Assembly: GCF_030705605.1 (NCBI RefSeq)
Contig: NZ_JAPCKK010000034.1
Coordinates: 186,001-250,000, forward strand
Source: Paenibacillus zeirhizosphaerae
GTDB lineage: Bacteria; Bacillota; Bacilli; Paenibacillales; Paenibacillaceae
Length of the DNA: 64,000 bases
Reading direction: 5' to 3'
Shown: positions 26,194-34,928 of the stretch, one piece after another
How the letters are laid out: the number at the start of each line of letters is the position of its first letter
Position numbering within the stretch: the first letter of the stretch is position 1
Translations under genes and position numbers: made by a program
Notes under the pieces: model-generated
Seen by the model: only the letters and a program-made list of their open reading frames with translations
Told to the model about the DNA's origin: nothing
Database searches by the model: none

Positions 26194-27294
26194 TTATTGA
26201 TTTTCTTGAACTGATTCTTCTGCAATGAGAGGAAACAGATTGTCAAAGATATGCGTATCCTTGCTGAACACATACCCTCCGGGATAATCCGCATCCTGAC
26301 CGCGAAATGCCAGCATACGCTCATCCAACTGACGGGCAAATTCCGTGTCGCCTGATTTTAATGCCAGCAAAATGGCAAGAGCATAGACGGAAGGAGATTC
26401 ATAGGCGGCATCGGGCTGCCTTGTATCTCTGTTGTAGCGTCCTATGATTCGATGCCTCTGCTCGAACTCGGTCTTAAGAAACGTGACAAGCTTATCGGAG
26501 GTGCGGCCGATTTCCGCACCGTTCAAAGCGACGAGCAACTGGTCGATCAGGTTGACCGAGTCATCATAAATATAGGTTTTCTGATCGATTTGATATGATT
26601 TTGGATAAAAGAGGCCGTCATCCGGCATATCCGTCAGCAGCTTCTTATGACGCTCATACACAGACGGCTCCAGCACTCCGTTTCGGGTCATGTTCGATAA
26701 TGCGGACATGTCCAGGTAGGCGAGGCTAAGGGCAGATGACGACTCGTTGCGTGAGAAGTCATGATAATCAACAAACCATCCCTCCCTCATCGCTGATGCG
26801 ACAAGCGTTCCTGTCAGCTCATCCGCCGTCACCCGGTAGCTCTCCTCATTCCATTGATCCGCTGCCTTCCATAAGGCATCGATAATCCGGAAATCATCGC
26901 CTAGCGCATTGGTGTGCACATTCGATTTCCCGTCCTCTGCCAGCTTCCAGGCAATATAACCCTCCGGCATGATGAACCGTTCCTTTAACACGTCATAGCT
27001 GCGGTCAAACAGGGGCTTGTCCTGTCTCAGCAAAGCATACTGCATCCACAAGCCAAGCGATTCCGAGAGCGCCTCTCTTCCCGCAGCGATCTCCGGTACC
27101 GTAGACGTTCCGTCCTGAAGGTAGCTTGCTAATGTACCATTCGTATTGATCATGTGCTGTTCGATAAACTGTTCCGTGGATGAATTCGGAGATTTCCGCA
27201 TGGTTTCCTTCCCATACATCATAGAGGCAATACCGCCGCCAATAAGAAGCACTGCTAGTAGGGTAAGCGCATATCCTGAGAGTCTTTTATACAT
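26194..27294 (-). CDS. Membrane-anchored GH8-like glycoside hydrolase, YdaJ-like (366 aa)
   Basis: First gene of the exopolysaccharide operon. One N-terminal membrane anchor (MYKRLSGYALTLLAVLLIGGGIASMMYG), then an alpha/alpha-barrel-like domain: EALSESLGLWMQYALLRQDKPLFDRSYDVLKERFI resembles the catalytic Glu region of family 8 enzymes (the TxSExLGL pattern), and ALGDDFRIIDALWKAA the second acidic site. YdaJ in Bacillus has this role, trimming or releasing polysaccharide outside the cell. I place the start at ATG 27294, with AGAGGTG ahead, instead of 27321. Linkage specificity is unknown. Confidence 0.75.
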   Translation of the reverse strand: MYKRLSGYALTLLAVLLIGGGIASMMYGKETMRKSPNSSTEQFIEQHMINTNGTLASYLQDGTSTVPEIAAGREALSESLGLWMQYALLRQDKPLFDRSYDVLKERFIMPEGYIAWKLAEDGKSNVHTNALGDDFRIIDALWKAADQWNEESYRVTADELTGTLVASAMREGWFVDYHDFSRNESSSALSLAYLDMSALSNMTRNGVLEPSVYERHKKLLTDMPDDGLFYPKSYQIDQKTYIYDDSVNLIDQLLVALNGAEIGRTSDKLVTFLKTEFEQRHRIIGRYNRDTRQPDAAYESPSVYALAILLALKSGDTEFARQLDERMLAFRGQDADYPGGYVFSKDTHIFDNLFPLIAEESVQENQ

Positions 27295-27415
27295 GTAGTC
27301 ACCTCTGATGAATCTGTGCATGAGATCTTCTTTTTTTTAGGCCATACTACCTATTGAAGCACAAGTGGCAGGAATATACCATACACAATCCTTTCCTATG
27401 TCTTTCTTTTTTGTG

Positions 27416-27464
27416 AAAAAATAAAAAAACCAACCACCGACGACCCTCGAGCCGTCAATGGTTG
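27416..27464 (-). terminator. Intrinsic terminator in the leader of the exopolysaccharide operon
   Basis: The minus strand reads CAACCA, GACG...CGTC inner stem, TGGTTG, then GTTTTTTTATTTTTT. It lies between the predicted promoter at 27498-27537 and the first gene, so read-through must be allowed for operon expression: a candidate attenuator. Confidence 0.75.
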
Positions 27465-27497
27465 TAGTAGGGAACTCCTACATTTCTGCAGCTTGCA

Positions 27498-27537
27498 TCT
27501 ATAGTTTAGCGGTTCACCCTCTACAAAATCTCTACAA
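27498..27537 (-). promoter_or_regulatory. TTGTAGAG direct-repeat promoter of the exopolysaccharide operon
   Basis: Two TTGTAGAG copies on the minus strand at 27530-27537 and 27519-27526 (11-bp period). The inner copy supplies a -35 (TTGTAG, 27521-27526), 17 bp from TATAGA (27498-27503). The same arrangement precedes both SLH genes at 28.7-34.9 kb. Confidence 0.65.
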
Positions 27538-27556
27538 GCCTGTCCCTAGACCCACA

Positions 27557-27592
27557 AAAGCAGCTATCCCGGCATATATGGATAGCTGCTTT
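27557..27592. terminator. Perfect 13-bp stem upstream of the orphan ABC ATPase gene
   Basis: AAAGCAGCTATCC (27557-27569) and GGATAGCTGCTTT (27580-27592) with a T-rich stretch after it on the + strand. It could terminate in either direction; no gene close by explains it. Confidence 0.6.
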
Positions 27593-27699
27593 CTGCTTCT
27601 TTGGTCTTGACCCGTTTAGTTTATTCACGGGACAGGGCATATAGGTTATATTTAAATTCATGTACACCCAATGTTGATTTCGTTTGGAGGCAAATGACA

Positions 27700-28464
27700 A
27701 TGGAACTGAACGCCCGGCATTTATCCGTCTCGTTCTCCGATGCGGATATCGTGAAGGATGTTTCCCTGAAAGTGAAAAGCAAGCAGTTCGTCGGCCTGAT
27801 CGGTCCTAACGGCTGTGGCAAATCCACCTTGCTCAAAAGCATTTATAAAGTGATCAAACCGCGTGGTGAAGTGTTCTTAGCCGATACGGACCTCATCAAG
27901 TCAAGTCCCAAGGAAGTATCCAAAAAGCTCGGTGTTGTCGGGCAGTTTAACGAGCTGAGCTTCGATTTCACCGTACGTGAGATGGTGATGATGGGCAGAA
28001 CCCCGCACAAGGGCTTGCTGGAAACCGACAATGACAAGGATTACAGCATCGTGGATGAAGCCCTGCACAAAGTAAATCTGGCAGCCTACGCGAGCCGCAG
28101 CTATAATTCTTTGTCCGGTGGCGAGAAGCAGCGGGTCATTCTGGCACGCGTGCTTGCACAGCAGCCGGAATTTCTGATTTTGGACGAACCCACCAATCAC
28201 CTGGACATCAAGTATCAACTGCAAATTCTGAATATTGTGCGCAAGTTAAACATTGGCATCCTGGCGGCGCTTCATGATCTTACATTGGCCGCAGAGTACT
28301 GCGACTACTTATATATGATGAAGAAGGGCGAAGTGATCGCGAGCGGAATTCCTGAGGAGATTTTAACGAAGGAACTGATCGGGCGAGTATTCGACGTGAA
28401 CTGCGAGATCTACCGCAATCCCGTAACCGGCGGCCTGGGAATCGCTTATTTGGAAACCTATTGA
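27700..28464 (+). CDS. Orphan iron-siderophore-type ABC transporter ATPase (254 aa)
   Basis: FecE/FhuC-like ATP-binding subunit that would energise uptake of iron-siderophore or cobalamin-type complexes. Walker A GPNGCGKST, Q-loop VGQFNELSFDFTVREMV, signature LSGGEKQR, Walker B FLILDEPTNHLD and switch His in ALHDL are all intact. GGAGG at 27686 supports ATG 27700 (nine bases) or 27694. A longer frame from TTG 27601 has no ribosome site. No binding protein or permease gene is adjacent, so it probably serves permeases encoded elsewhere, as shared ATPases of this family do. Confidence 0.85.
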   Translation: MELNARHLSVSFSDADIVKDVSLKVKSKQFVGLIGPNGCGKSTLLKSIYKVIKPRGEVFLADTDLIKSSPKEVSKKLGVVGQFNELSFDFTVREMVMMGRTPHKGLLETDNDKDYSIVDEALHKVNLAAYASRSYNSLSGGEKQRVILARVLAQQPEFLILDEPTNHLDIKYQLQILNIVRKLNIGILAALHDLTLAAEYCDYLYMMKKGEVIASGIPEEILTKELIGRVFDVNCEIYRNPVTGGLGIAYLETY

Positions 28465-28507
28465 GCAGCCCTGTGACCGAAAGCTCCCTTTCCATGCTCT
28501 GAGACGC

Positions 28508-28596
28508 TCCGGGAACGAAGCATTCCTACAATCGCTGTTGACCCTCCGAGCCAAAGGCGAGCGCTCCGCTTTTCCGGAATTGCTTCGTTCTCTCCG
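28508..28596. repeat. Imperfect long palindrome downstream of the ABC ATPase gene
   Basis: GGGAACGAAGCATTCC near 28510 and GGAATTGCTTCGTTCTC near 28577 are inverted copies with a GC-rich centre (GGCGAGCGCTCCGC). It looks like a dispersed palindromic element. Confidence 0.45.
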
Positions 28597-28649
28597 CTGC
28601 TGCGTGCACGTCCCTACCTAAACCAGTTCTTTTGGTTATTTATAGATGA

Positions 28650-28690
28650 AGAAACAACCATTGACGGCAGTTAGGCCATCGATGGTTGTT
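28650..28690 (-). terminator. Terminator hairpin of SLH gene 1
   Basis: ACAACCA (28654-28660) pairs with TGGTTGT (28683-28689); part of the sequence resembles the hairpin at 27431-27464. T-tract weak. Confidence 0.55.
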
Positions 28691-28704
28691 GTATTAATTC
28701 CTTC

Positions 28705-31677
28705 TTATTTGTCGATCAAATTGGTCAGCTTCAGCATTCTTGCGATCATTGCTGTTGCTTCCGCACGCGTAATTGTAGCTTGCGGGTTGAGCATCTTAGG
28801 ACCATTGCCTTGAATGATTCCTGCGTCAATCAACTGCGCCACATCCGCTTTGGCCCAGTTCGATACCTTCACCCCATCTTTATATTGAGCCAGTGCAGAA
28901 ATATCCTGACCTGCCGCATCCTCGGATTGGATCAAACGGTACGCGCGGGCGATCATTGCAAACCCTTGTTCTCTCGTAATTTGCTTGTCGCCGTAGAAGC
29001 TGCCGTCCTTATAACCACGCACGATATCAAATTCATCAGCAATGGCTACTGCTTTACCATACCATGCAGATGCTGGTACATCAGCAAAGCTGGATTGTGC
29101 TGCTTCTGGACGCATCAGACCCAAGCCGATCACCACGATCTCCGCGAACTCGGAACGTGTTACACTGCGGTCTGGCGCGAACGTGTTGTTCCCGTTCCCT
29201 TTCAGATCCAGTCTTGCAGCGATGTTATTAACATCCGCTTGACCCCAATGGGATCTCACATCAGCAAAATCCTGCGGGTTCCAGATAACAGAGTAGATGC
29301 CGCTGCTGCGCAGATCGTTAATTTGTGCAAAATAACGGTCGTTGATTTTCGTTACAACCGTCGGCACATGATAGACGCTGCCGTCCGGGTTCACCACCAC
29401 ACCAGTCGTAATCCGGTTTGGATCGACGCCTGCTGGCAGAGCGATATATTTCACGGCATATCCGTTCAGTTGGCCAGATCCTACAGTCTTTCCGTCATTG
29501 CTAAATGTCAGATCCAGATCCACTGGATCTACCAGCAGCTCGTAACCTGCCGCTGTTGCCTTGCTCTTCGCGGACGCAATCACGTCTTCTGCAGCACGCT
29601 TAATGTCAATACGAACTGCAATATCGCTTAGCGCAGCGTTGTTCAATTGATCAGCCACAGCAGACAGATTCATTTTTCCAACAGGCACTGGATAGATCGC
29701 CAGCAGGTTGCTGATTTCCAGGCTTGCTCCCTTATCTGCCAGTTGCTTAAGGTTTTCTGCCGTCAAACCTTCTACCTTCAGGTCGCCTTCATTCGGTGAG
29801 TGAATCGCCAAATCCTGGCCTGTACCTTCCGTTATGGCATCGGTCAGCTTGTCTTGATCTACCTTAATCGATGTTACGGTGCGACCGTCTGAAGTCGAGG
29901 TTGTGCCGGTTGCGAACGGATTTTCGTTGCCATTCAAGGTAACATCCAGATCAGCCTTCGGATTCTCCGGAGTTTCAGGTTTCTCTGGCGTTGTTGGTGG
30001 TGTTCCGCCACCTCCGCCTCCGTTATTGCCGCCGTTGTCGTCATCGTCATCATCGTCGTCGTTATCGCTGACGCTGGTTCCTCTGTAAACCGTCAGCGTA
30101 TAGTCTTTATACTGGCCGTCTTCTTCGGTTACACGAACAACAACGGTATTGGCACCGATATTCAACGCAAGATCACCGCTGAGGCTGCCGCTGGTTACTT
30201 CCTGCCAGTCACCACCATTCACCTGGATCTCGATCTTGGCATTTGGATTCAGCGTCGTTGGGGTGAACTGCATCTGATACACACTGGAGCCCACGCTCAT
30301 GGTGTAAGATGTCCGTTCCGGATCAAATGCCGGATTCAGGCTTCCTGTAGATGGAACAAGCGAAGTCAGCTTGCCGTTGGTGCTCGCTTTTTCACGAGCA
30401 ATTTCAATCGTGTACTCGCTCAAAAGGTTTCCGTTCTTGTCATAGACCCCAACGGTCACGATATTCTTGCCTTCCTCAAGCGGAAGGTTGTCCCAGTCGC
30501 CCGCAGCGACCTCTTTACCATTCAGGTTAACCCGTACCTCTGTATCTTCCGGATACTGTGCAGCCGGGTTAATGCTGATGTTGTACACATCGTTCGGTAC
30601 ATTAGCTGTGTAGTGATCTTGGTTTGGATCAAAGCCCGGAGCCAGATCGATCCCGGAGCCGTCCTCGTTCTTTAATTGCAGTTCCTTTAAGAGGGACCCT
30701 TCCAGTACGCCCACTTCCGTTGTTGCCGTGATGAAGTCACTTGTGAAATCGGAATTGTACTCAACGATAACTCCCGGATCTTTATAGGCGCTAGTGCCGC
30801 CATGCGTATTGTTTACGCCTAAGTAACGTATATCCGTATTATCGGTGTCCAGTAGAAGTGTAAGGTGGACGTAGTCGGCTCCATTAAATGTATATTTAGC
30901 CGACGACTCAAGACCTGTGTACTGATTTTTTGTTACATAAATGGTTGGAAGATTATTACCAGTGTCCCAATTGGGAGCCTTAGTTTTAGTAGCACCTATA
31001 AAGCTAATAAAGTTCCAGCCACCCGAGAAGGGAGTCTTAAATTCTTTAAACATGCTGGCGATGGCCAACATTTCCGCAGGATTACTTGCTGTCGGCTCCA
31101 CAAGATGCCCGTTATTGGCTGTTGCAGTCGTCACAGCATCCTTAAAAGTCATGCTGCTCTGTCTTGCCACGTATACAAAATAACGCCCATCATAAGCGCG
31201 CGCAGATGTTTTCCCATCACTCAACGGTGCCCCTGGCACTACGTTTACTGTGACCTTTTGCGTTTGCCCTGAATCTTGCTTAAATGTCATACTTTGAATT
31301 GCTGCCTGGATATCTTCATAGGTATTGGAGCTTGTAAAATTGAATATCCGATTGGTAGCTGTAGATTTGTCAGTGGAAATCCCGCTGATTTTTATACCAT
31401 TCGTCAACTCGGTAATACCGCTGGCAAGCGTTCCGACATCAACCGAACCGTTATTTACAGCCACGGTGAAGTATCCACCCGCTGCATGAACTGCACCTGT
31501 TCTTTCAAATTTTGCATCTGAAAGCTGATAGGTCAATTCGGATACTCGAACAGGAGTACCAGGATCAAATGTCAGTGCATCCGCTGCTCTGACTTGTGAC
31601 GGATGAAATGGCAGTATCGTCAATACCATAACGATTGCCACTAGCAAAGACAATATTCTTCGATTGTTTAATTTCAA
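28705..31677 (-). CDS. SLH-domain surface protein 1 with lectin-like N-terminus and cadherin-like domains (990 aa)
   Basis: Secreted cell-surface protein. Residues 1-31 are a signal peptide (MKLNNRRILSLLVAIVMVLTILPFHPSQVRAAD). The N-terminal half includes a segment resembling a C-type-lectin-like fold (FVYVARQSSMTFKDAVTTATANNGHLVEPTA...WNFISFIGATK) and two cadherin-like beta-sandwich domains of the PF12733 kind (LNPAFDPERTSYTMSVGSSVYQMQFTPT). An Asp8 and Gly-rich linker follows, then an alpha/beta region, then three SLH repeats from about residue 804. The TTG start at 31677 has a poor ribosome site, but an in-frame stop lies just upstream. A 300-base leader follows a TTGTAGAG-type promoter. 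Confidence 0.88.
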   Translation of the reverse strand: MKLNNRRILSLLVAIVMVLTILPFHPSQVRAADALTFDPGTPVRVSELTYQLSDAKFERTGAVHAAGGYFTVAVNNGSVDVGTLASGITELTNGIKISGISTDKSTATNRIFNFTSSNTYEDIQAAIQSMTFKQDSGQTQKVTVNVVPGAPLSDGKTSARAYDGRYFVYVARQSSMTFKDAVTTATANNGHLVEPTASNPAEMLAIASMFKEFKTPFSGGWNFISFIGATKTKAPNWDTGNNLPTIYVTKNQYTGLESSAKYTFNGADYVHLTLLLDTDNTDIRYLGVNNTHGGTSAYKDPGVIVEYNSDFTSDFITATTEVGVLEGSLLKELQLKNEDGSGIDLAPGFDPNQDHYTANVPNDVYNISINPAAQYPEDTEVRVNLNGKEVAAGDWDNLPLEEGKNIVTVGVYDKNGNLLSEYTIEIAREKASTNGKLTSLVPSTGSLNPAFDPERTSYTMSVGSSVYQMQFTPTTLNPNAKIEIQVNGGDWQEVTSGSLSGDLALNIGANTVVVRVTEEDGQYKDYTLTVYRGTSVSDNDDDDDDDDNGGNNGGGGGGTPPTTPEKPETPENPKADLDVTLNGNENPFATGTTSTSDGRTVTSIKVDQDKLTDAITEGTGQDLAIHSPNEGDLKVEGLTAENLKQLADKGASLEISNLLAIYPVPVGKMNLSAVADQLNNAALSDIAVRIDIKRAAEDVIASAKSKATAAGYELLVDPVDLDLTFSNDGKTVGSGQLNGYAVKYIALPAGVDPNRITTGVVVNPDGSVYHVPTVVTKINDRYFAQINDLRSSGIYSVIWNPQDFADVRSHWGQADVNNIAARLDLKGNGNNTFAPDRSVTRSEFAEIVVIGLGLMRPEAAQSSFADVPASAWYGKAVAIADEFDIVRGYKDGSFYGDKQITREQGFAMIARAYRLIQSEDAAGQDISALAQYKDGVKVSNWAKADVAQLIDAGIIQGNGPKMLNPQATITRAEATAMIARMLKLTNLIDK

Positions 31678-31985
31678 TTTATTCCCGCTAACGAAAGCCT
31701 ATAGGGATTCTATATTGCAGCTTCTTTCTGTTAGCAGATTCCTCCCTTTTTCATCGGATGTATTATTGTCTAATATTTGGTTTAAACCCGTTCTTTTTCC
31801 CCAATCCCTTTTCAAATATTTTGCAAGGGTAATGTTTGCTCTTTCCCCGGTCCCCCTTTACTCGTCAATTAACTTCACATAGCCTTCTTGAGCCGGGATT
31901 GCAAACAGGCTGTCACCGTTACACAATCTCCTTTTGTTGAAATCTGAGACATTCTGTTTTCGTCAAATTCCAACATCTTTAATAA

Positions 31986-32025
31986 CTCATAGTTTAACGG
32001 TCCTACCTCTACAAAATCTCAACAA
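31986..32025 (-). promoter_or_regulatory. TTGTAGAG direct-repeat promoter upstream of SLH gene 1
   Basis: TTGTTGAG (32018-32025) and TTGTAGAG (32007-32014) on the minus strand, 11-bp period; -35 TTGTAG (32009-32014), 17 bp, TATGAG (31986-31991). The surrounding 40 bp match the promoter at 27.5 kb closely. The remaining 31678-31985 holds only a long untranslated leader; I see no gene in it. Confidence 0.6.
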
Positions 32026-32118
32026 ACCGAAAAGACGCTCATAGGCAAATTCACTCTCAACAAAAGAAGCTGTCCCAAAAGAGTCCACATAACATGGGAA
32101 CATTCCAATCTCCAACAC

Positions 32119-32164
32119 AAAAGGACCTCGAATTCCACTAGATTGTGAAGATTGAGGCCCTTTT
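32119..32164 (-). terminator. Rho-independent terminator of SLH gene 2
   Basis: The minus strand reads AAAAGGGCCTCAAT, loop, ATTCGAGGTCCTTTTG. It is 13 bases past the stop codon. Confidence 0.8.
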
Positions 32165-32176
32165 GAAACAACTTGC

Positions 32177-34876
32177 TTATTTGTCGATGAAATTAGTAGT
32201 TTTAAGCAATCTTGCGATCAGTGCCGTCACTTCCGCACGTGTTACCGTGCCTTGCGGGTTGAGCACAGCACCATTGCCCTCGATGATGCCTGCCTGGATC
32301 AATTGCGCTACATCCGCTTTCGCCCAGTTTGATACCTTCGCCCCATCTTTGTATTGCGACAGTACGGAAGTATCCTGACCAGCCGCCTTCTCGGATTGGA
32401 TCAAGCGATACGCACGAGCAATGATGGCGAAGCTTTCTTCTCTCGTAATCTGCTTGTCGCCGTAGAAGTTGCCATCGTTATAACCACGCACGATATCAAA
32501 TTCATCCGCAATTGCGACTGCATTTTTATACCACGCCGATGCCGGAACATCCGGGAAGTTCATCTGCAGGGATTCCTGGCGCATCAGACCGAGACCGAGA
32601 ACCGCGATTTCCGAAAACTCGGAACGTGTTACACTGCGGTTCGGCGCGAACGTATTGTTCCCGTTGCCCTTCAGATCCAGTCTTGCCGAAATGTTGTTGA
32701 CATCCTCTTTACCCCAGTGGGTTCTCACATCAGCGAAATCCTGTGGATTCCAGATGACAGAGTAGATACCACTGCTGCGCAGATCGTTGATTTGTGCAAA
32801 ATAACGGTCGTTGATCTTCGTTACAACGGTTGGCAGGTGATATACGCTGCCGTCCGGATTCACCACGACACCTGTCGTAATGCGGTTCGGATCAACACCT
32901 TCCGGCAGAGCGATATACTTCACTGCGTAGCCGTTCAGTTGACCGGCTCTTACCGTTTGTCCGCCATTGCTAAAGGTCATATCCAGGTCGACTGGGTCAA
33001 CCAGCAGTTCATAGCCTTCTGCTGCTGCTTTGCTCTTCGCAGATGCGATGACATCTTCCGCAGCGCGTTTAATGTCGATGCGGACTGCAATGTCGCCCAG
33101 TTCAGCATTGCCCAATTGGTCAGCCACCGCAGACAGGTTGATTTTTCCGACTGGAATCGGATAAATCGCCAGCAGGTTGCTGATTTCCAGACTTGCTCCC
33201 TTATCGGACAGCTTTTTAAGTGTATCGGCCGTCAAGCCTTCTACCGTCATATCGCCTTCATTCGGCGAGTGAATTACCAAGTCCTGACCTGTACCTTGGG
33301 ATACAGCATCGGTCAGCTTGTCTTGGTCCACTTTAGCCGACGTTACAGTACGACCATTTGAAGTCAAAGTTGTGCCTGTTGCGAATGGATTTTCGTTGCC
33401 ATTCAGGGTAACGTCCAAATCAGCCTTTGGAGCTTCCGGTGTAACTGGAGCCGGTGAAGTCGTGCCACCGCCACCTCCGGTGTTGCTGTTATTGTCGTCG
33501 TCATCGTCATCATCGTCGTTGTCATCTATCACAGTGGTTCCTCTGAAAATGGTGAGCGTGTACAAAGTTTCTCTACCGTTCACCGTTACCTTCACTTGAA
33601 TCGTGTTTTTGCCTTCATTCAGTGGCAGGTCATCCGTTGCTGCACCGCTTTTCGCATCAAACCATTCGCCATCATTGAGGGAAATCTCAATCTTGGCGTT
33701 CGGATCAAGACCTGCGATCGAGTCCAGTGTTGGTGTGAGATATACGCTGTACGTTGCAGTGGTTGCAGTGTAATTCAGCACATTCTCATCAAACGCCGGA
33801 GAAAGCACAACCGGATTACCATCAGCGCCAGTCACTTCCAGGCCACCGAGCGCTTGTTTGTCCACGATGGCCAGCCCTGGGCTTACAACCGGAACGCCTG
33901 ACGGCATACCTGTCTGCGCCTTTGGCGTTACTTCAAAGAACAGATACTTGCCAATCTCCGCGTCGGTAATCGCATAGGTCAAGTCTGTTGCTCCGACAAT
34001 CGGTGTCTTATCGCTGCCGTCGCTTTTGCTGCCGCTATACCATTGATATACCGATCCGGTTACGCTTTCTACATCGCCATCTTCATCCGAGTAGGTATAA
34101 CTTCCCGTTAATGTTTGTCCTGCCTCAGTAGTGCCTGTGATGTTTACATCCGTTGCAACAGGCGGAGCTCCAGCCGTGCCAAAGAAAACATCATCCAGGA
34201 AGTTCCCAACGTTGGCACCGCCTCCAGCAGAAGATACGGCTGTGAAAGCAAAGCGGGTCGTTGCTTGACCTTCAGGCACAACATAGTAACCTGTATAGTA
34301 ACCCCACTCCGTATTTTCGTCAGACATCGTAAACGAATTCGAATACGGGCTGGTCAGTGTCGACGTTCCTGAGCCAGTTGTCTTCGTATAGGTAATATTA
34401 GCACCGCTGATTTCTGGTGCGGATAACGTCGTTTCTCCAGTCGGCTGTGTGAAATTACCCGGGGCTCCCACCTGCAGCTTCATCACATCTGTGCCTGTAT
34501 TCCCTCTGTGGGCCAAATGCCAGACCAGCACTTGACCAGGTGTTGTCTTGACATCCTGATACAAGGTTGACTCTTGATAGGCGTTCAACTCTGCATGTTG
34601 ATATCCTTCATATGCAGATACTCCCTCATTTGAATGTGACCATATTTCCATTTTGTTGTCTGTCGCAGATGTTTTCCATGCTACAGTCGGATCAGATTCG
34701 TCCACGATGTTCCAGCTACCTGGATAAGCCGGCGCTTCAAAACTGCCATTTGTAAGCAGATTGACCTCCGCAGTCGCCGCGTGAGATGCGGGGGCAAAGC
34801 CAAAGGTCTGTGCAGCAATCAGGATTGATAGCGGCAAATATAATTTCTTCTTATGATCCTTCAATTTCACAACCAC
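32177..34876 (-). CDS. SLH-domain surface protein 2 with carbohydrate-binding-like N-terminus (899 aa)
   Basis: Twin of SLH protein 1. Signal peptide (MVVKLKDHKKKLYLPLSILIAAQTFGFAPASHAAT); residues about 35-240 resemble a jelly-roll carbohydrate-binding module (NLLTNGSFEAPAYPGSWNIVD...NVGNFLDDVFFG); one cadherin-like domain (LSPAFDENVLNYTATTATYSVYLTPTLD); an Asp9 linker; then about 410 residues nearly identical to protein 1, ending in three SLH repeats. GTG 34876 follows GGAAGGGG. It reads from its own TTGTAGAG-repeat promoter about 50-100 bases upstream. The shared C-terminal half with unrelated N-terminal modules suggests duplication plus domain exchange. Confidence 0.88.
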   Translation of the reverse strand: MVVKLKDHKKKLYLPLSILIAAQTFGFAPASHAATAEVNLLTNGSFEAPAYPGSWNIVDESDPTVAWKTSATDNKMEIWSHSNEGVSAYEGYQHAELNAYQESTLYQDVKTTPGQVLVWHLAHRGNTGTDVMKLQVGAPGNFTQPTGETTLSAPEISGANITYTKTTGSGTSTLTSPYSNSFTMSDENTEWGYYTGYYVVPEGQATTRFAFTAVSSAGGGANVGNFLDDVFFGTAGAPPVATDVNITGTTEAGQTLTGSYTYSDEDGDVESVTGSVYQWYSGSKSDGSDKTPIVGATDLTYAITDAEIGKYLFFEVTPKAQTGMPSGVPVVSPGLAIVDKQALGGLEVTGADGNPVVLSPAFDENVLNYTATTATYSVYLTPTLDSIAGLDPNAKIEISLNDGEWFDAKSGAATDDLPLNEGKNTIQVKVTVNGRETLYTLTIFRGTTVIDDNDDDDDDDDNNSNTGGGGGTTSPAPVTPEAPKADLDVTLNGNENPFATGTTLTSNGRTVTSAKVDQDKLTDAVSQGTGQDLVIHSPNEGDMTVEGLTADTLKKLSDKGASLEISNLLAIYPIPVGKINLSAVADQLGNAELGDIAVRIDIKRAAEDVIASAKSKAAAEGYELLVDPVDLDMTFSNGGQTVRAGQLNGYAVKYIALPEGVDPNRITTGVVVNPDGSVYHLPTVVTKINDRYFAQINDLRSSGIYSVIWNPQDFADVRTHWGKEDVNNISARLDLKGNGNNTFAPNRSVTRSEFSEIAVLGLGLMRQESLQMNFPDVPASAWYKNAVAIADEFDIVRGYNDGNFYGDKQITREESFAIIARAYRLIQSEKAAGQDTSVLSQYKDGAKVSNWAKADVAQLIQAGIIEGNGAVLNPQGTVTRAEVTALIARLLKTTNFIDK

Positions 34877-34928
34877 AGTTTCTGCCCCTTCCTAAAACAC
34901 TTTCGTCATTTTTCTACATTTTCCGTAC

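Noticed and set aside
27295-27540. c-di-GMP-I riboswitch in the exopolysaccharide leader
   Set aside because: The conserved GEMM-I core sequences were not found by eye; only a terminator and promoter repeats are evident.
27601-27699. N-terminal extension of the ABC ATPase from TTG 27601
   Set aside because: The extension has no ribosome site and no homology-like features, whereas GGAGG at 27686 serves ATG 27694/27700.
32354-33361. 335-residue + strand frame
   Set aside because: Antisense to the SLH gene; a similar shadow occurs opposite the twin gene at 28780-29631, as expected from their shared sequence.
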